A stretch of 64,000 nt of DNA from Paenimyroides aestuarii (GTDB taxonomy: Bacteria > Bacteroidota > Bacteroidia > Flavobacteriales > Flavobacteriaceae): assembly GCF_024628805.1 (NCBI RefSeq), contig NZ_CP102382.1:2356001-2420000 (forward strand). The letters are read 5' to 3'. Position 1 is the first letter of the stretch. Each line of letters begins with the position of its first letter. The notes beneath the pieces were generated by a model, which was given only the letters and a program-made list of their open reading frames with translations, made no database searches and was not told the origin of the DNA. Made by a program: the position numbers and the translations under genes. Of this stretch, positions 1-7,525 are shown one piece after another.

Positions 1-757
1 TCACGGAATTGCTATTGTATTGTTCACAATCGTGATTCGTTTGATCATGTCGCCGGTTCAGTACAAATCGTATGTTTCGCAGGCAAAAATGAAATTAATT
101 CGCCCAGAAGTAAACGAATTAAATGAAAAGTACGCGAAAGACCCAATGAAGAAACAGCAGGAAACCATGAAGCTTTATAACAAAGCAGGGGTAAACCCAA
201 TGGCAGGTTGTATTCCAATGTTTATTCAGTTGCCGGTTTTCTATGCGTTGTTTAGTTTCTTTCCATCGGCGTTTGATTTAAGACAAAAAGCATTCCTTTG
301 GGCAGACGATTTATCGTCGTATGACAGTGTGTTTACTTTACCGTTCTCGATTCCATTTTACGGAAACCACGTTAGTTTGTTCCCAATTTTGGCTGCTTTG
401 GCAACGTTTGTTTACATGAAAATGACAACAGGCGATCAGGCTGCCATGACTCCGCAACAAGAAGGTATGCCGGATATGAGCAAAATCATGAAAGTGATGA
501 TTTATATTTCACCAGTGATGATGTTGTTTTTCTTTAACAATTACGCTTCTGGTTTGTCGTTGTACTACTTTATTTCAAATTTAATTACCATAGGAATTAT
601 GTATGTAATTAAAAATAAAATTGTTACAGAAGATAAAGTAAAAGCAATTATCGAAACCAATAAATCAAAAGAAAAGCCCAAATCTAAATTCCAACGCAAA
701 ATGGAAGAAATGATGGAGCAAGCACAGCAACAGCAAAATGCTCAAAAGAAAAAATAA
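1..757 (+). CDS. yidC: Membrane protein insertase YidC (C-terminal part, 5' truncated by window edge)
   Basis: YidC/Oxa1 family insertase that inserts and folds inner-membrane proteins, with or without SecYEG. The reading frame is open from base 2, so the gene starts before the window. The visible part is the conserved 60KD_IMP core: the segment around RLIMSPVQYKSY, a charged cytoplasmic hairpin (EVNELNEKYAKDPMKKQQE), then NPMAGCIPMFIQLPVFYALF, and further membrane segments near YISPVMMLFFFNNYASGLS and LYYFISNLITIGIMYV. The C-terminus is lysine- and glutamine-rich (tail QQQQNAQKKK), as expected for a ribosome-facing cytoplasmic tail. A hairpin terminator follows directly. Confidence 0.95.
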   Translation, partial: HGIAIVLFTIVIRLIMSPVQYKSYVSQAKMKLIRPEVNELNEKYAKDPMKKQQETMKLYNKAGVNPMAGCIPMFIQLPVFYALFSFFPSAFDLRQKAFLWADDLSSYDSVFTLPFSIPFYGNHVSLFPILAALATFVYMKMTTGDQAAMTPQQEGMPDMSKIMKVMIYISPVMMLFFFNNYASGLSLYYFISNLITIGIMYVIKNKIVTEDKVKAIIETNKSKEKPKSKFQRKMEEMMEQAQQQQNAQKKK

Positions 758-776
758 TTTATTTTTGATTATATTT

Positions 777-810
777 AAAGCATCCTTGAAAGAGGGTGCT
801 TTTTGTTTTA
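777..810 (+). terminator. Rho-independent terminator after yidC
   Basis: A 9-bp stem (AAAGCATCC with GGGTGCTTT, one G-T pair) and an 8-base loop are followed by TTGTTTT. It lies 20 bases after the yidC stop. Confidence 0.8.
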
Positions 811-865
811 AAAGAGATACACGTAAATAATTTTCAATCAGAAAAAGTTTTAATATGAAATTGCT

Positions 866-1294
866 ATGAAAAAAATTAAATTATTTTTAGGATCACTTAT
901 TTTATTGTTAGGTCAAAATATAATAGCACAAAACTTTAGCTCTAATGAAAGAAGAGAAACAGTAGAAAAAATTCTTAATACAGCTATTAATAGTTTACCA
1001 TTTGATAGCGTTTATAATCAAAAGCGATTTTGTTTCTTAGCTAATGAGTTATTAACAAAAAATTCCCAATTAATATTAAAACGTAAAAAATGTAAAGTTT
1101 TAATTTTTGAGAGAGATAAAGTCAAAAAATTAAAGAAGTATGTAGTACTTGGTGATTTTACATTAAATTGGAATAATCCAATTGTTGTAAGGATTCAATT
1201 TGAAGTGATGCCAGATAATAGGCTCTTAAATATCTCACTTGAAAAAGTTGATGAATTATGGACTATAAAAGATTATCTAATTTTAGATAATTAA
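866..1294 (+). CDS. Hypothetical secreted protein
   Basis: A 142-residue protein I do not recognise. The N-terminus is a clear Sec signal peptide (MKKIKLFLGSLILLLGQN, probable cleavage after IAQ near residue 22). The mature part is lysine-rich and mixed alpha/beta, with two cysteines (FCFLANE and KKCKVLIFE). It stands alone, between the yidC terminator and a convergent FAD oxidoreductase, in DNA more AT-rich than its neighbours, which fits an accessory gene. A periplasmic or surface location is inferred from the signal peptide only. Confidence 0.6.
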   Translation: MKKIKLFLGSLILLLGQNIIAQNFSSNERRETVEKILNTAINSLPFDSVYNQKRFCFLANELLTKNSQLILKRKKCKVLIFERDKVKKLKKYVVLGDFTLNWNNPIVVRIQFEVMPDNRLLNISLEKVDELWTIKDYLILDN

Positions 1295-1308
1295 ATTAAT
1301 GCCAATTC

Positions 1309-1329
1309 GCGCAAGCGTCACGCTTGTGC
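1309..1329. repeat. Short palindromic hairpin between convergent genes
   Basis: A 9-bp stem (GCGCAAGCG with CGCTTGTGC, one G-T pair) closes a TCA loop in otherwise AT-rich spacer between two convergent genes. It has no T-run, so it looks more like a REP-type extragenic palindrome than a classical terminator. Whether it recurs elsewhere in the genome cannot be seen here. Confidence 0.5.
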
Positions 1330-1358
1330 TGATAGATATACTACAGTATTTTATAAAT

Positions 1359-2474
1359 TTAATCCAACAAATCCGCCAATTCTTCGCCTACAATTGAGCC
1401 AATCGCAATGCCTGTTCCAGTTAAACGAACGCCACAATACACATTTTCCGAAAGCTGTTTCACAATTGGATTTCGTTTTTCGCCCATTCCCATAATTCCG
1501 CTCCAGCGATGATCGATTTCAAATGTATGATTCGGAAGAATGATTTCTCTTAAGTAAGTTTCCAATTGATTTTGAATTAATGTTGTTGTAGCAAATTCCG
1601 TGGTGGTTTCACCTTCCAAATCCAGATTTCTTCCACCTCCGAATAGCACGCGATTACCAACATTTCTAAAATAATAAAAGCCTTCGTCCATATGAAAACA
1701 ACCTTTGAATGGTAAATTTTCAATTGGTTTTGTGACTAAAACTTGTGCCCGAGCGGGAACTACGTCCAAATCATATAATTTTTTGGTAAATGCATTCGTA
1801 CACAAAAATACTTTTTTTGAAGTGAACTGAAATCCATTTTCCAATTCAATTGCTACTTCAGTGTTCAAATCGTTTATTGATTTTACTTCCACATTATTTA
1901 AAATGGATATACCACTAGAAATAACCAATTGTACAAACGATTGCATCATTTTTCCGGTGTGAATATGTCCTTCAAAATCGGTTTCAATCATGCCAATTGT
2001 ATCTTTAAAACCAAAGCTTTTAGTAGCTTTTCGAAATACATTCTCCTGAAAAATGGGATGCAACCAAGAATTAATTCGATCCAAATTTTCTAAACTTCTA
2101 TCCATTAACTCTTTATCGGTTTCTCGAAAAATTTCAAACCCGCCGTATTGATGATAATCCATTTTCTCATCGGGAATTAATGACCGCAATTTTTGCAAAC
2201 CTTTCACTCTTCGTTCCACCAACTTGTAAACATCTTCTTCAGCATTCGATTCCAGATACCAAAGTATTTCCGACAAAGTTCCAAAACAAGCAAACCCGGC
2301 ATTTTTCGTGCTTGCACCCTCGGGAAGCATTCCTTTTTCAATGATGACAATTTTTGCCTTAGGATGTTTTTGTCGCAAATGATAGGCGGTACTCAAACCC
2401 ACAATTCCGCTTCCCACAATAGTAAAATCAATATTTCGAAAGTATGTTTCTAATTCCCAAAAACTTAAATGCAT
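1359..2474 (-). CDS. NAD(P)/FAD-dependent oxidoreductase (DAO family)
   Basis: A 371-residue flavoprotein of the D-amino-acid/glycine oxidase (DAO, PF01266) type. The N-terminal Rossmann motif is visible at about residues 18-35 (FTIVGSGIVGLSTAYHLR), followed by IIEKG for adenosine binding and GASTKNAGF, a typical FAD-contact segment. The C-terminus carries a second FAD-binding stretch (VRLTGTGIAIGS). The family oxidises amine or amino-acid substrates, with electrons usually passed to oxygen. The exact substrate cannot be read from the sequence. The 16 residues before the Rossmann strand have no alternative methionine, so this start is the most likely one. It is monocistronic and faces the secreted protein gene convergently. 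Confidence 0.85.
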   Translation of the reverse strand: MHLSFWELETYFRNIDFTIVGSGIVGLSTAYHLRQKHPKAKIVIIEKGMLPEGASTKNAGFACFGTLSEILWYLESNAEEDVYKLVERRVKGLQKLRSLIPDEKMDYHQYGGFEIFRETDKELMDRSLENLDRINSWLHPIFQENVFRKATKSFGFKDTIGMIETDFEGHIHTGKMMQSFVQLVISSGISILNNVEVKSINDLNTEVAIELENGFQFTSKKVFLCTNAFTKKLYDLDVVPARAQVLVTKPIENLPFKGCFHMDEGFYYFRNVGNRVLFGGGRNLDLEGETTTEFATTTLIQNQLETYLREIILPNHTFEIDHRWSGIMGMGEKRNPIVKQLSENVYCGVRLTGTGIAIGSIVGEELADLLD

Positions 2475-2662
2475 AGTATAATTATATAATTCAAAAATAC
2501 ACGCTTTTTTTACTAATTTTCAAGTTTACACACTTAATTTTTGATTTTTAGTTTATAAATGTGGTGGCAACTTGAATTTGATAAGTGAAATTATAATTTC
2601 TGGCAAAATAATTGCAAATACAAAATCATAAAACGTATTTTTGAAAAAATAATCTTTGAAAA

Positions 2663-3295
2663 ATGAAACAATCTATTATAACAGCAGTTGCTGTGGTGTC
2701 TGCATCGGTTGTGGTATATGCACAAGATGTGAATAAAACCAATGCTCAAGGGCAACGCGAAGGTGTTTGGGTGGGATATTATCCAAAAACAAACCATATA
2801 AAATACGAAGGAACCTTCAAAAACGGTAAAGAAATAGGAACTTTTAAGTTTTATGCCGATGAACCCGATAAAAAGCTCATTGCTACTAAAGAGTTTAAAG
2901 CTGACGGATCGGTGTACACTGTTTTTTATAATGGTAAAAAGAAAATGTCTGAAGGGGTTTATATCAACAAAATGCGAGAAGGCATTTGGAAGATTTATCA
3001 TGTGGACGGGCAAAATATAATGGCGGAGGAACCCTATAAGAACGACAAATTGCACGGTGTGAAAAAAGCCTATTACAGTTCGGGTAAATTGTCGGAAGAA
3101 CTAGAATACAAAAACGGTATCGAAGATGGAATTTCTAATCAATATGCCGAAAACGGCGTAAAAATTAAAGAAACGCATTATAAAAATGGTGCATTGGATG
3201 GAAAGATCATCATTCGTGATACCAATGGAAAAATTACTGATGAAGCCGAATATGTTAACGGAAAGCTAATTGTACCTAAAAAAACTACCAAATAA
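2663..3295 (+). CDS. Exported MORN-repeat / YwqK-type protein
   Basis: A 210-residue protein with a signal peptide (MKQSIITAVAVVSASVVVYAQ) followed by at least five tandem beta-hairpin units of the MORN / YwqK kind: REGVWVGYY, YEGTFKNGKEIGTFKFY, SEGVYINKMREGIWKIY, KNDKLHGVKKAYYSSGKLS and YKNGIEDGISNQYAENG. In Bacteroidota such proteins are often annotated 'toxin-antitoxin system YwqK family antitoxin', but nothing here is a toxin partner and the export signal argues for a periplasmic scaffold or binding role. It lies just upstream of mnmA, which has its own promoter box. Function is unknown. Confidence 0.75.
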   Translation: MKQSIITAVAVVSASVVVYAQDVNKTNAQGQREGVWVGYYPKTNHIKYEGTFKNGKEIGTFKFYADEPDKKLIATKEFKADGSVYTVFYNGKKKMSEGVYINKMREGIWKIYHVDGQNIMAEEPYKNDKLHGVKKAYYSSGKLSEELEYKNGIEDGISNQYAENGVKIKETHYKNGALDGKIIIRDTNGKITDEAEYVNGKLIVPKKTTK

Positions 3296-3317
3296 AATAT
3301 AACTCAATCAATTGTTG

Positions 3318-3325
3318 TAACTTTG
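3318..3325 (+). promoter_or_regulatory. Bacteroidota -7 promoter box for mnmA
   Basis: TAACTTTG fits the TAnnTTTG consensus exactly and lies 18 bases before the mnmA ATG. A clear -33 TTG element is not obvious. Confidence 0.55.
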
Positions 3326-3343
3326 CTTTTCGATTTATAAACA

Positions 3344-4540
3344 ATGAAAAAAAGAGTAGTAGTAGGTCTTTCTGGCGGTGTAGATTCCAGCGTTGCAGCG
3401 CAATTGCTTTTAGATCAAGGGTATGAAGTGATTGGCTTGTTCATGAAGAACTGGCACGATGATTCCGTTACCATTTCCGATGAATGTCCTTGGTTAGAAG
3501 ATAGTAATGATGCGTTATTGGTTGCCGATAAATTGGGAATTCCTTTTCAAACAGTAGATTTAAGCGAAGAATATAAAGAACGTATTGTGGACTATATGTT
3601 CAACGAATATGAAAACGGACGTACACCCAATCCGGATGTTTTGTGCAACCGTGAAATTAAGTTCGACGTGTTCATGAAAATTGCATTAGAATTAGGTGCC
3701 GATTTTGTAGCAACTGGTCATTATTGCCGAAAAGAAGAAACAATTGTAAACGGAAAAAAAGTTTACAAATTATTAGCTGGAAAAGATCCCAATAAAGATC
3801 AATCCTATTTTTTATGCCAATTATCACAAGAACAACTAGCAAAAGCATTGTTCCCGATAGGTGAATATTTAAAGCCAGAAGTTCGTGAGATTGCTGCCAA
3901 AAACGATTTAATTACAGCCGAAAAGAAAGATTCGCAAGGTTTGTGCTTTATTGGAAAAGTACGTTTGCCTGATTTTTTACAACAGCAATTGAAACCTAAA
4001 AAGGGAATTATTTACGAAGTTTCTAAAGATCATGCAGTTTATACCAATCAAAAGCCTACTTTTGATTCGTTGATTGATGAATTAACTTGGGAAGCAACTT
4101 CAGTGAAATATACTCCCGAAATGGCCAAAAAAGTAGGTGAACACAACGGTGCGCATTATTTTACAATTGGTCAGCGAAAAGGCTTGAATGTTGGCGGAAC
4201 GCAAGAAGCATTATTTATCATTGATACAAACGTTGCAGATAATGCCATTTATACAGGTCAAGGTCATGCTCATCCTGGCTTGTTTCGCAAAACCCTTCTG
4301 GTGCAGCCACATGAAATCCATTGGATACGCGAAGATTTGCGTTTGAACAATGGCGAAACCATGGAAGTAATGGCGCGTATTCGTTACCGTCAGCCGTTGC
4401 AAAAAGCAACATTGCATCAAACCGAAAAAGGATTATTTGTGCGATTTGATGAACCACAATCAGCCATTACCGAAGGACAGTTTGTTTCTTGGCATATAGA
4501 TGATGAATTAATAGGCTCTGGAGTGATATCGAAGATATAA
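3344..4540 (+). CDS. mnmA: tRNA-specific 2-thiouridylase MnmA
   Basis: Adds sulfur to U34 of the wobble position in tRNA-Lys, tRNA-Glu and tRNA-Gln, using ATP to adenylate the base and a persulfide relay for sulfur. The PP-loop ATP motif GLSGGVDSS sits at residues 8-16. The catalytic cysteines are Cys101 ([12 protein letters not shown]) and Cys201 ([10 protein letters not shown]), which form the expected pair. The C-terminal domain (from about 270) carries the [11 protein letters not shown] motif. At 398 residues it is slightly longer than E. coli MnmA, as in other Flavobacteriia. The gene stands alone, with a promoter box upstream and a strong terminator 240 bases downstream. Confidence 0.97.
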   Translation: MKKRVVVGLSGGVDSSVAAQLLLDQGYEVIGLFMKNWHDDSVTISDECPWLEDSNDALLVADKLGIPFQTVDLSEEYKERIVDYMFNEYENGRTPNPDVLCNREIKFDVFMKIALELGADFVATGHYCRKEETIVNGKKVYKLLAGKDPNKDQSYFLCQLSQEQLAKALFPIGEYLKPEVREIAAKNDLITAEKKDSQGLCFIGKVRLPDFLQQQLKPKKGIIYEVSKDHAVYTNQKPTFDSLIDELTWEATSVKYTPEMAKKVGEHNGAHYFTIGQRKGLNVGGTQEALFIIDTNVADNAIYTGQGHAHPGLFRKTLLVQPHEIHWIREDLRLNNGETMEVMARIRYRQPLQKATLHQTEKGLFVRFDEPQSAITEGQFVSWHIDDELIGSGVISKI

Positions 4541-4569
4541 AATACTTGTATTTATTATCTAAATAAAAT

Positions 4570-4735
4570 TCAAAGCCTTAATATTCAAAGGTGTACTTTT
4601 TAATTACCACAGATATAATTTTACAAAGTAATGCTATTAATTAATTAAATTATCACTGATTTGGAATGCGCTGCATTCAATAAATATACATAATTTTTAT
4701 ACTTTCCTTGTGGTACTATTTAATAATATGTGGAA
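4570..4735. repeat. Degenerate dispersed intergenic repeat, copy A
   Basis: The 341-base gap between mnmA and the next gene holds no reading frame. It contains a stretch that aligns with 59126-59290, with shared islands such as ATTACCACA, ATATAATTTTACAAA, GAATGCG and ATTCAA in the same order. Similarity is roughly 70 percent by eye with several small gaps. There are no terminal repeats or coding remnants, so it may be a decayed non-coding element. Confidence 0.5.
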
Positions 4736-4778
4736 GTTCTGTATTGCAGTATGGGTAATAAAATTGAAATTATAATTA

Positions 4779-4820
4779 CAAAACCAAACTAAAAAGTTAG
4801 TTTGGTTTTGTATTTTTTTT
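4779..4820. terminator. Strong, probably bidirectional terminator
   Basis: A perfect 14-bp stem (CAAAACCAAACTAA with its reverse complement), a 4-base loop AAAG, and a T-run on the plus-strand side. It separates mnmA from the convergent metallo-hydrolase gene. Confidence 0.85.
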
Positions 4821-4881
4821 ATGTTGAATACGTTACTGACTGTTTAAGTTCGCTTTAACTTAAATGGCATTTAAACGAATA

Positions 4882-5646
4882 CTAGAAAATCACGTTTTCA
4901 CCATCTTCTGGAATAAAAACTTTTTCTTGTAATTGATGATTTTTAAGTGCATTGCGAAGTTGCATTCTTGTAGTGGGGCAGTGGTTCAACGCTTCCAAAT
5001 GATTGGCAAACACTTTTCCCGGTGCATTTTTGATGAATTTTAAAATATCTTCCATTGTCATTAAAAGTGGTTTTCCGAAATCCAATTGAGCGCTTCCGCA
5101 CGCCAAAACTGAAATTTCGGGTTTCAGTTCTCTCAATACGCGATCTACATCTTGCGTGTATATAGTGTCTGCACTGATGTAAATGGATTTTTCATTCGGA
5201 AATTTTAGATAAAAACCCATTACATTTCCCATTGGTTTGGCAATAAATCCGTAGCCGTGAATGGCAGGAATTCCGATGATTTTTCCCTCCAAAAAATCGT
5301 GTTCTTTCCAAAAATCCAGACTTTCGGCAATGTTTAATCCGCGTTTTTGAAGCGTTTTTTCATCATTTTTAGAGCAAATTACAGGGATGTTTTTTTGTTT
5401 TAAAAATGATTCTGCATCTTTGTCTAAATGATCAGGATGCAAGTGTGTTACTAAGCAATGCGTCACTTTTTCTAAGATAGAATGACTGTTGGAAGGCAAA
5501 TCCACTAAAGGATTTTTTCGAGGTTTAAAACGGAAAAGGGTGAACGGAGATAAAGTGGCTTTTTTTCCTAACATAGGATCAACTAAAATAAATTTTTCTT
5601 GTGTCTCTATAATTAGTGTGGCGTTTCGTAAATGATGTAATTTCAT
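4882..5646 (-). CDS. MBL-fold metallo-hydrolase (UlaG/beta-lactamase-like)
   Basis: A 254-residue protein with the metallo-beta-lactamase fold. The zinc-binding signature THLHPDHLD is at about residues 67-75, with a later histidine and aspartate in AIHGYGF and ISADTIY and a final histidine in ANHLEALNHC. The opening LRNATLIIETQEKFILVDPML matches the UlaG-like branch, which includes lactonases and phosphodiesterases. The precise substrate is unknown. It is separated from the Crp/Fnr gene upstream by about 195 bases containing a GC-rich repeat-like element, so it is probably transcribed on its own. Confidence 0.85.
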   Translation of the reverse strand: MKLHHLRNATLIIETQEKFILVDPMLGKKATLSPFTLFRFKPRKNPLVDLPSNSHSILEKVTHCLVTHLHPDHLDKDAESFLKQKNIPVICSKNDEKTLQKRGLNIAESLDFWKEHDFLEGKIIGIPAIHGYGFIAKPMGNVMGFYLKFPNEKSIYISADTIYTQDVDRVLRELKPEISVLACGSAQLDFGKPLLMTMEDILKFIKNAPGKVFANHLEALNHCPTTRMQLRNALKNHQLQEKVFIPEDGENVIF

Positions 5647-5734
5647 CTTTTTTTGTATTAAAATTTCTGCAAAGATGAGTTGTTCATGCTATACAGTTCA
5701 TTGATTCATATCAAGAAATTTCAATTGTGGTTTT

Positions 5735-5835
5735 TGCGTGAGGGATTGCAGTGGAAATCTTTTTTGTGAGGAACGAACAAAAAAATTGAAACGAAAAGCC
5801 CGACCCGACGGAAGAATGAAGGAGGGACACGCCCA
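5735..5835. repeat. GC-rich non-coding element between MBL hydrolase and Crp/Fnr genes
   Basis: About 100 bases with base composition unlike their surroundings, including GTGAGGGATTGCAGTGGAAA, AACGAACAAAAAAATTGAAA, GCCCGACCCGACGGAAG and GGAGGGACACGCCC. I recall closely similar extragenic sequences occurring repeatedly in Flavobacterium-type genomes, but only one copy is in this window, so its repeat status is inference. It ends 5 bases from the Crp/Fnr stop codon. Confidence 0.4.
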
Positions 5836-5840
5836 AATTT

Positions 5841-6419
5841 TTAAAAAATACGTTTTCGAATTCTGCTCAAGGTTTCGGGTGTAATGCCCAAATAGGAGGC
5901 GATATGATACTGTGGAATTTGTTGCAGCCACAGCGGTTTGTGTTGCAATAGGTTCTTGTAGTTTTCCTCGGCAGTATTGATGAATTGGCAGAATTCGTCT
6001 TGTTCTTTTTTCGCTATAATTCGCTGAAAAATTTCGTCTACAAATAATTTTCCGCAAGTGTATTCTTTTAAAAAATGTAGAAATTTTTCTTTGGATAAGG
6101 TTCTAATTTGTACGTCGGTTACACATTCCTGATTTTTGCGAGTGGGTTTATCGGATACAAAAGAATAAAAATCGGTTACAAATTCGTTGGCAAGAAAAAA
6201 ATCAATATTTTTCTCCTTTTCATTGTTGGCGTAAAACTCGCGAATAATGCCGCTGTCCAAAAAACGAAGCTCCTTTTCGGTTGTCCCAAAATGCAAAATT
6301 GGTTGGTTTTTCTTGTATTTTTTGGTTTCAAAAGAATGCACAAAAAGTTCTAACCCTTCTTTGTTAAAAGGAAATTCGGTAATGAAAAATTGGTATAATT
6401 GGTCGGTTTTAGTATCCAT
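5841..6419 (-). CDS. Crp/Fnr family transcriptional regulator
   Basis: A 192-residue regulator with an N-terminal cyclic-nucleotide-binding-type beta-barrel (about 20-110) and a short C-terminal winged-helix segment with YHIASYLGITPETLSRIRK, the usual DNA-recognition helix of this family. It lacks the N-terminal cysteine cluster of Fnr, so direct oxygen sensing by an iron-sulfur cluster is unlikely. It is divergent from the nitronate monooxygenase-like gene, 78 bases away, a position where such regulators often control the neighbour. That link is inference. A TAATTTTG box ends only 8 bases before the ATG, so its transcript has a very short leader. Confidence 0.88.
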   Translation of the reverse strand: MDTKTDQLYQFFITEFPFNKEGLELFVHSFETKKYKKNQPILHFGTTEKELRFLDSGIIREFYANNEKEKNIDFFLANEFVTDFYSFVSDKPTRKNQECVTDVQIRTLSKEKFLHFLKEYTCGKLFVDEIFQRIIAKKEQDEFCQFINTAEENYKNLLQHKPLWLQQIPQYHIASYLGITPETLSRIRKRIF

Positions 6420-6427
6420 CTACCGTA

Positions 6428-6435
6428 CAAAATTA
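6428..6435 (-). promoter_or_regulatory. -7 promoter box for the Crp/Fnr gene
   Basis: On the minus strand TAATTTTG matches TAnnTTTG and lies 8 bases upstream of the start codon, implying a 5' leader of only a few bases. Confidence 0.5.
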
Positions 6436-6467
6436 AGTAAAAATTAAATAAATTAGTTTGGTTTTCC

Positions 6468-6475
6468 TATTTTTG
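6468..6475 (+). promoter_or_regulatory. -7 promoter box for the nitronate monooxygenase-like gene
   Basis: TATTTTTG matches TAnnTTTG and ends 22 bases before the ATG at 6498. It is divergent from the Crp/Fnr promoter 33 bases away, so one bound regulator could affect both. Confidence 0.5.
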
Positions 6476-6497
6476 TAGGAACTGAAAAGTAAATAAA

Positions 6498-7436
6498 ATG
6501 AACAGAATCTCACAACTATTCAATATAAAATATCCTATTATCCAAGGCGGAATGATTTGGAACAGCGGGTACAAATTAGCTGCTGCTGTTAGCAATGCTG
6601 GCGGTTTGGGCTTAATTGGCGCCGGCTCCATGTATCCGGAAGTTTTGCGCGAACATATTCAAAAATGTAAGCAAGCAACCGATAAACCTTTTGGCGTGAA
6701 TGTTCCCATGTTGTATCCAAATATCGATGAAATTATGAATATCATTGTGGAAGAAGGTGTGAAAGTCGTGTTTACATCGGCAGGAAATCCCAAAACATGG
6801 ACCTCTTGGTTAAAAGAAAAAGGCATTACGGTGGTTCATGTGGTGAGTTCGTCAAAGTTTGCTGTTAAAGCACAAGAGGCGGGTGTTGATGCTGTGGTTG
6901 CTGAAGGTTTTGAAGCCGGTGGTCACAATGGAAGGGAAGAAACCACAACATTGACCTTAATTCCGATGGTAAAACAGCATTTACAAATTCCTTTGATTGC
7001 CGCAGGTGGAATTGCAACCGGAAAGGCGATGCATGCTGCAATGGTTTTAGGTGCTGATGGTGTTCAAATGGGCACCCGATTTGCAATGACTACCGAAAGT
7101 TCTTCGCACCAACATTTCAAAGATGCATGTGTGAATGCACAAGAAGGTGACACTTATCTTACGCTGAAAGAATTGGCACCGGTGCGGTTAATTCGCAATA
7201 AATTTTTTAACGAAGTGCAAGAAGCGTACGGAAAATGTGCCACAACTGACGATTTAAAAGCATTGTTGGGACGTGCAAGAGCCAAACGCGGTATGTTTGA
7301 AGGTGATTTGGAAAATGGTGAACTCGAAATTGGTCAGATTGTTGGCTTGATTAACGAAATTAAACCAGTTGATGATGTGATGCAGGAAATTATTGCCGAT
7401 TTTCATCAATCTAGAAAAGTCGATTTATCGTTCTAA
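6498..7436 (+). CDS. FMN-dependent nitronate monooxygenase-like enzyme
   Basis: A 312-residue TIM-barrel flavoprotein of the 2-nitropropane dioxygenase / FabK superfamily (PF03060). Visible signatures are the opening KYPIIQGGMIWNSGYKLAAA, AEGFEAGGHNGR at about residue 135, and the FMN phosphate-binding segments IAAGGIATGKAMHAA and GADGVQMGTRF. The family includes nitronate monooxygenases, which detoxify nitroalkanes, and enoyl-ACP reductase II (FabK). The sequence cannot decide between them. It is divergent from a Crp/Fnr regulator and monocistronic. Confidence 0.85.
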   Translation: MNRISQLFNIKYPIIQGGMIWNSGYKLAAAVSNAGGLGLIGAGSMYPEVLREHIQKCKQATDKPFGVNVPMLYPNIDEIMNIIVEEGVKVVFTSAGNPKTWTSWLKEKGITVVHVVSSSKFAVKAQEAGVDAVVAEGFEAGGHNGREETTTLTLIPMVKQHLQIPLIAAGGIATGKAMHAAMVLGADGVQMGTRFAMTTESSSHQHFKDACVNAQEGDTYLTLKELAPVRLIRNKFFNEVQEAYGKCATTDDLKALLGRARAKRGMFEGDLENGELEIGQIVGLINEIKPVDDVMQEIIADFHQSRKVDLSF

Positions 7437-7525
7437 ATTCATAATAAACCCATAAAAGCAAGGAATATTTACAATAGATATTCCTTTTTTTATTAATTTT
7501 AGAAAACCAACCTATAAATAAAATT

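Noticed and set aside
1309-1329. Terminator for the gene at 866-1294
   Set aside because: The hairpin has no T-run on either side and looks more like an extragenic palindrome; I list it as a repeat instead.
2591-3055. Long open frame on the minus strand opposite the MORN-repeat gene
   Set aside because: It is antisense to a clear exported protein with repeat structure and has no family-like features or start context.
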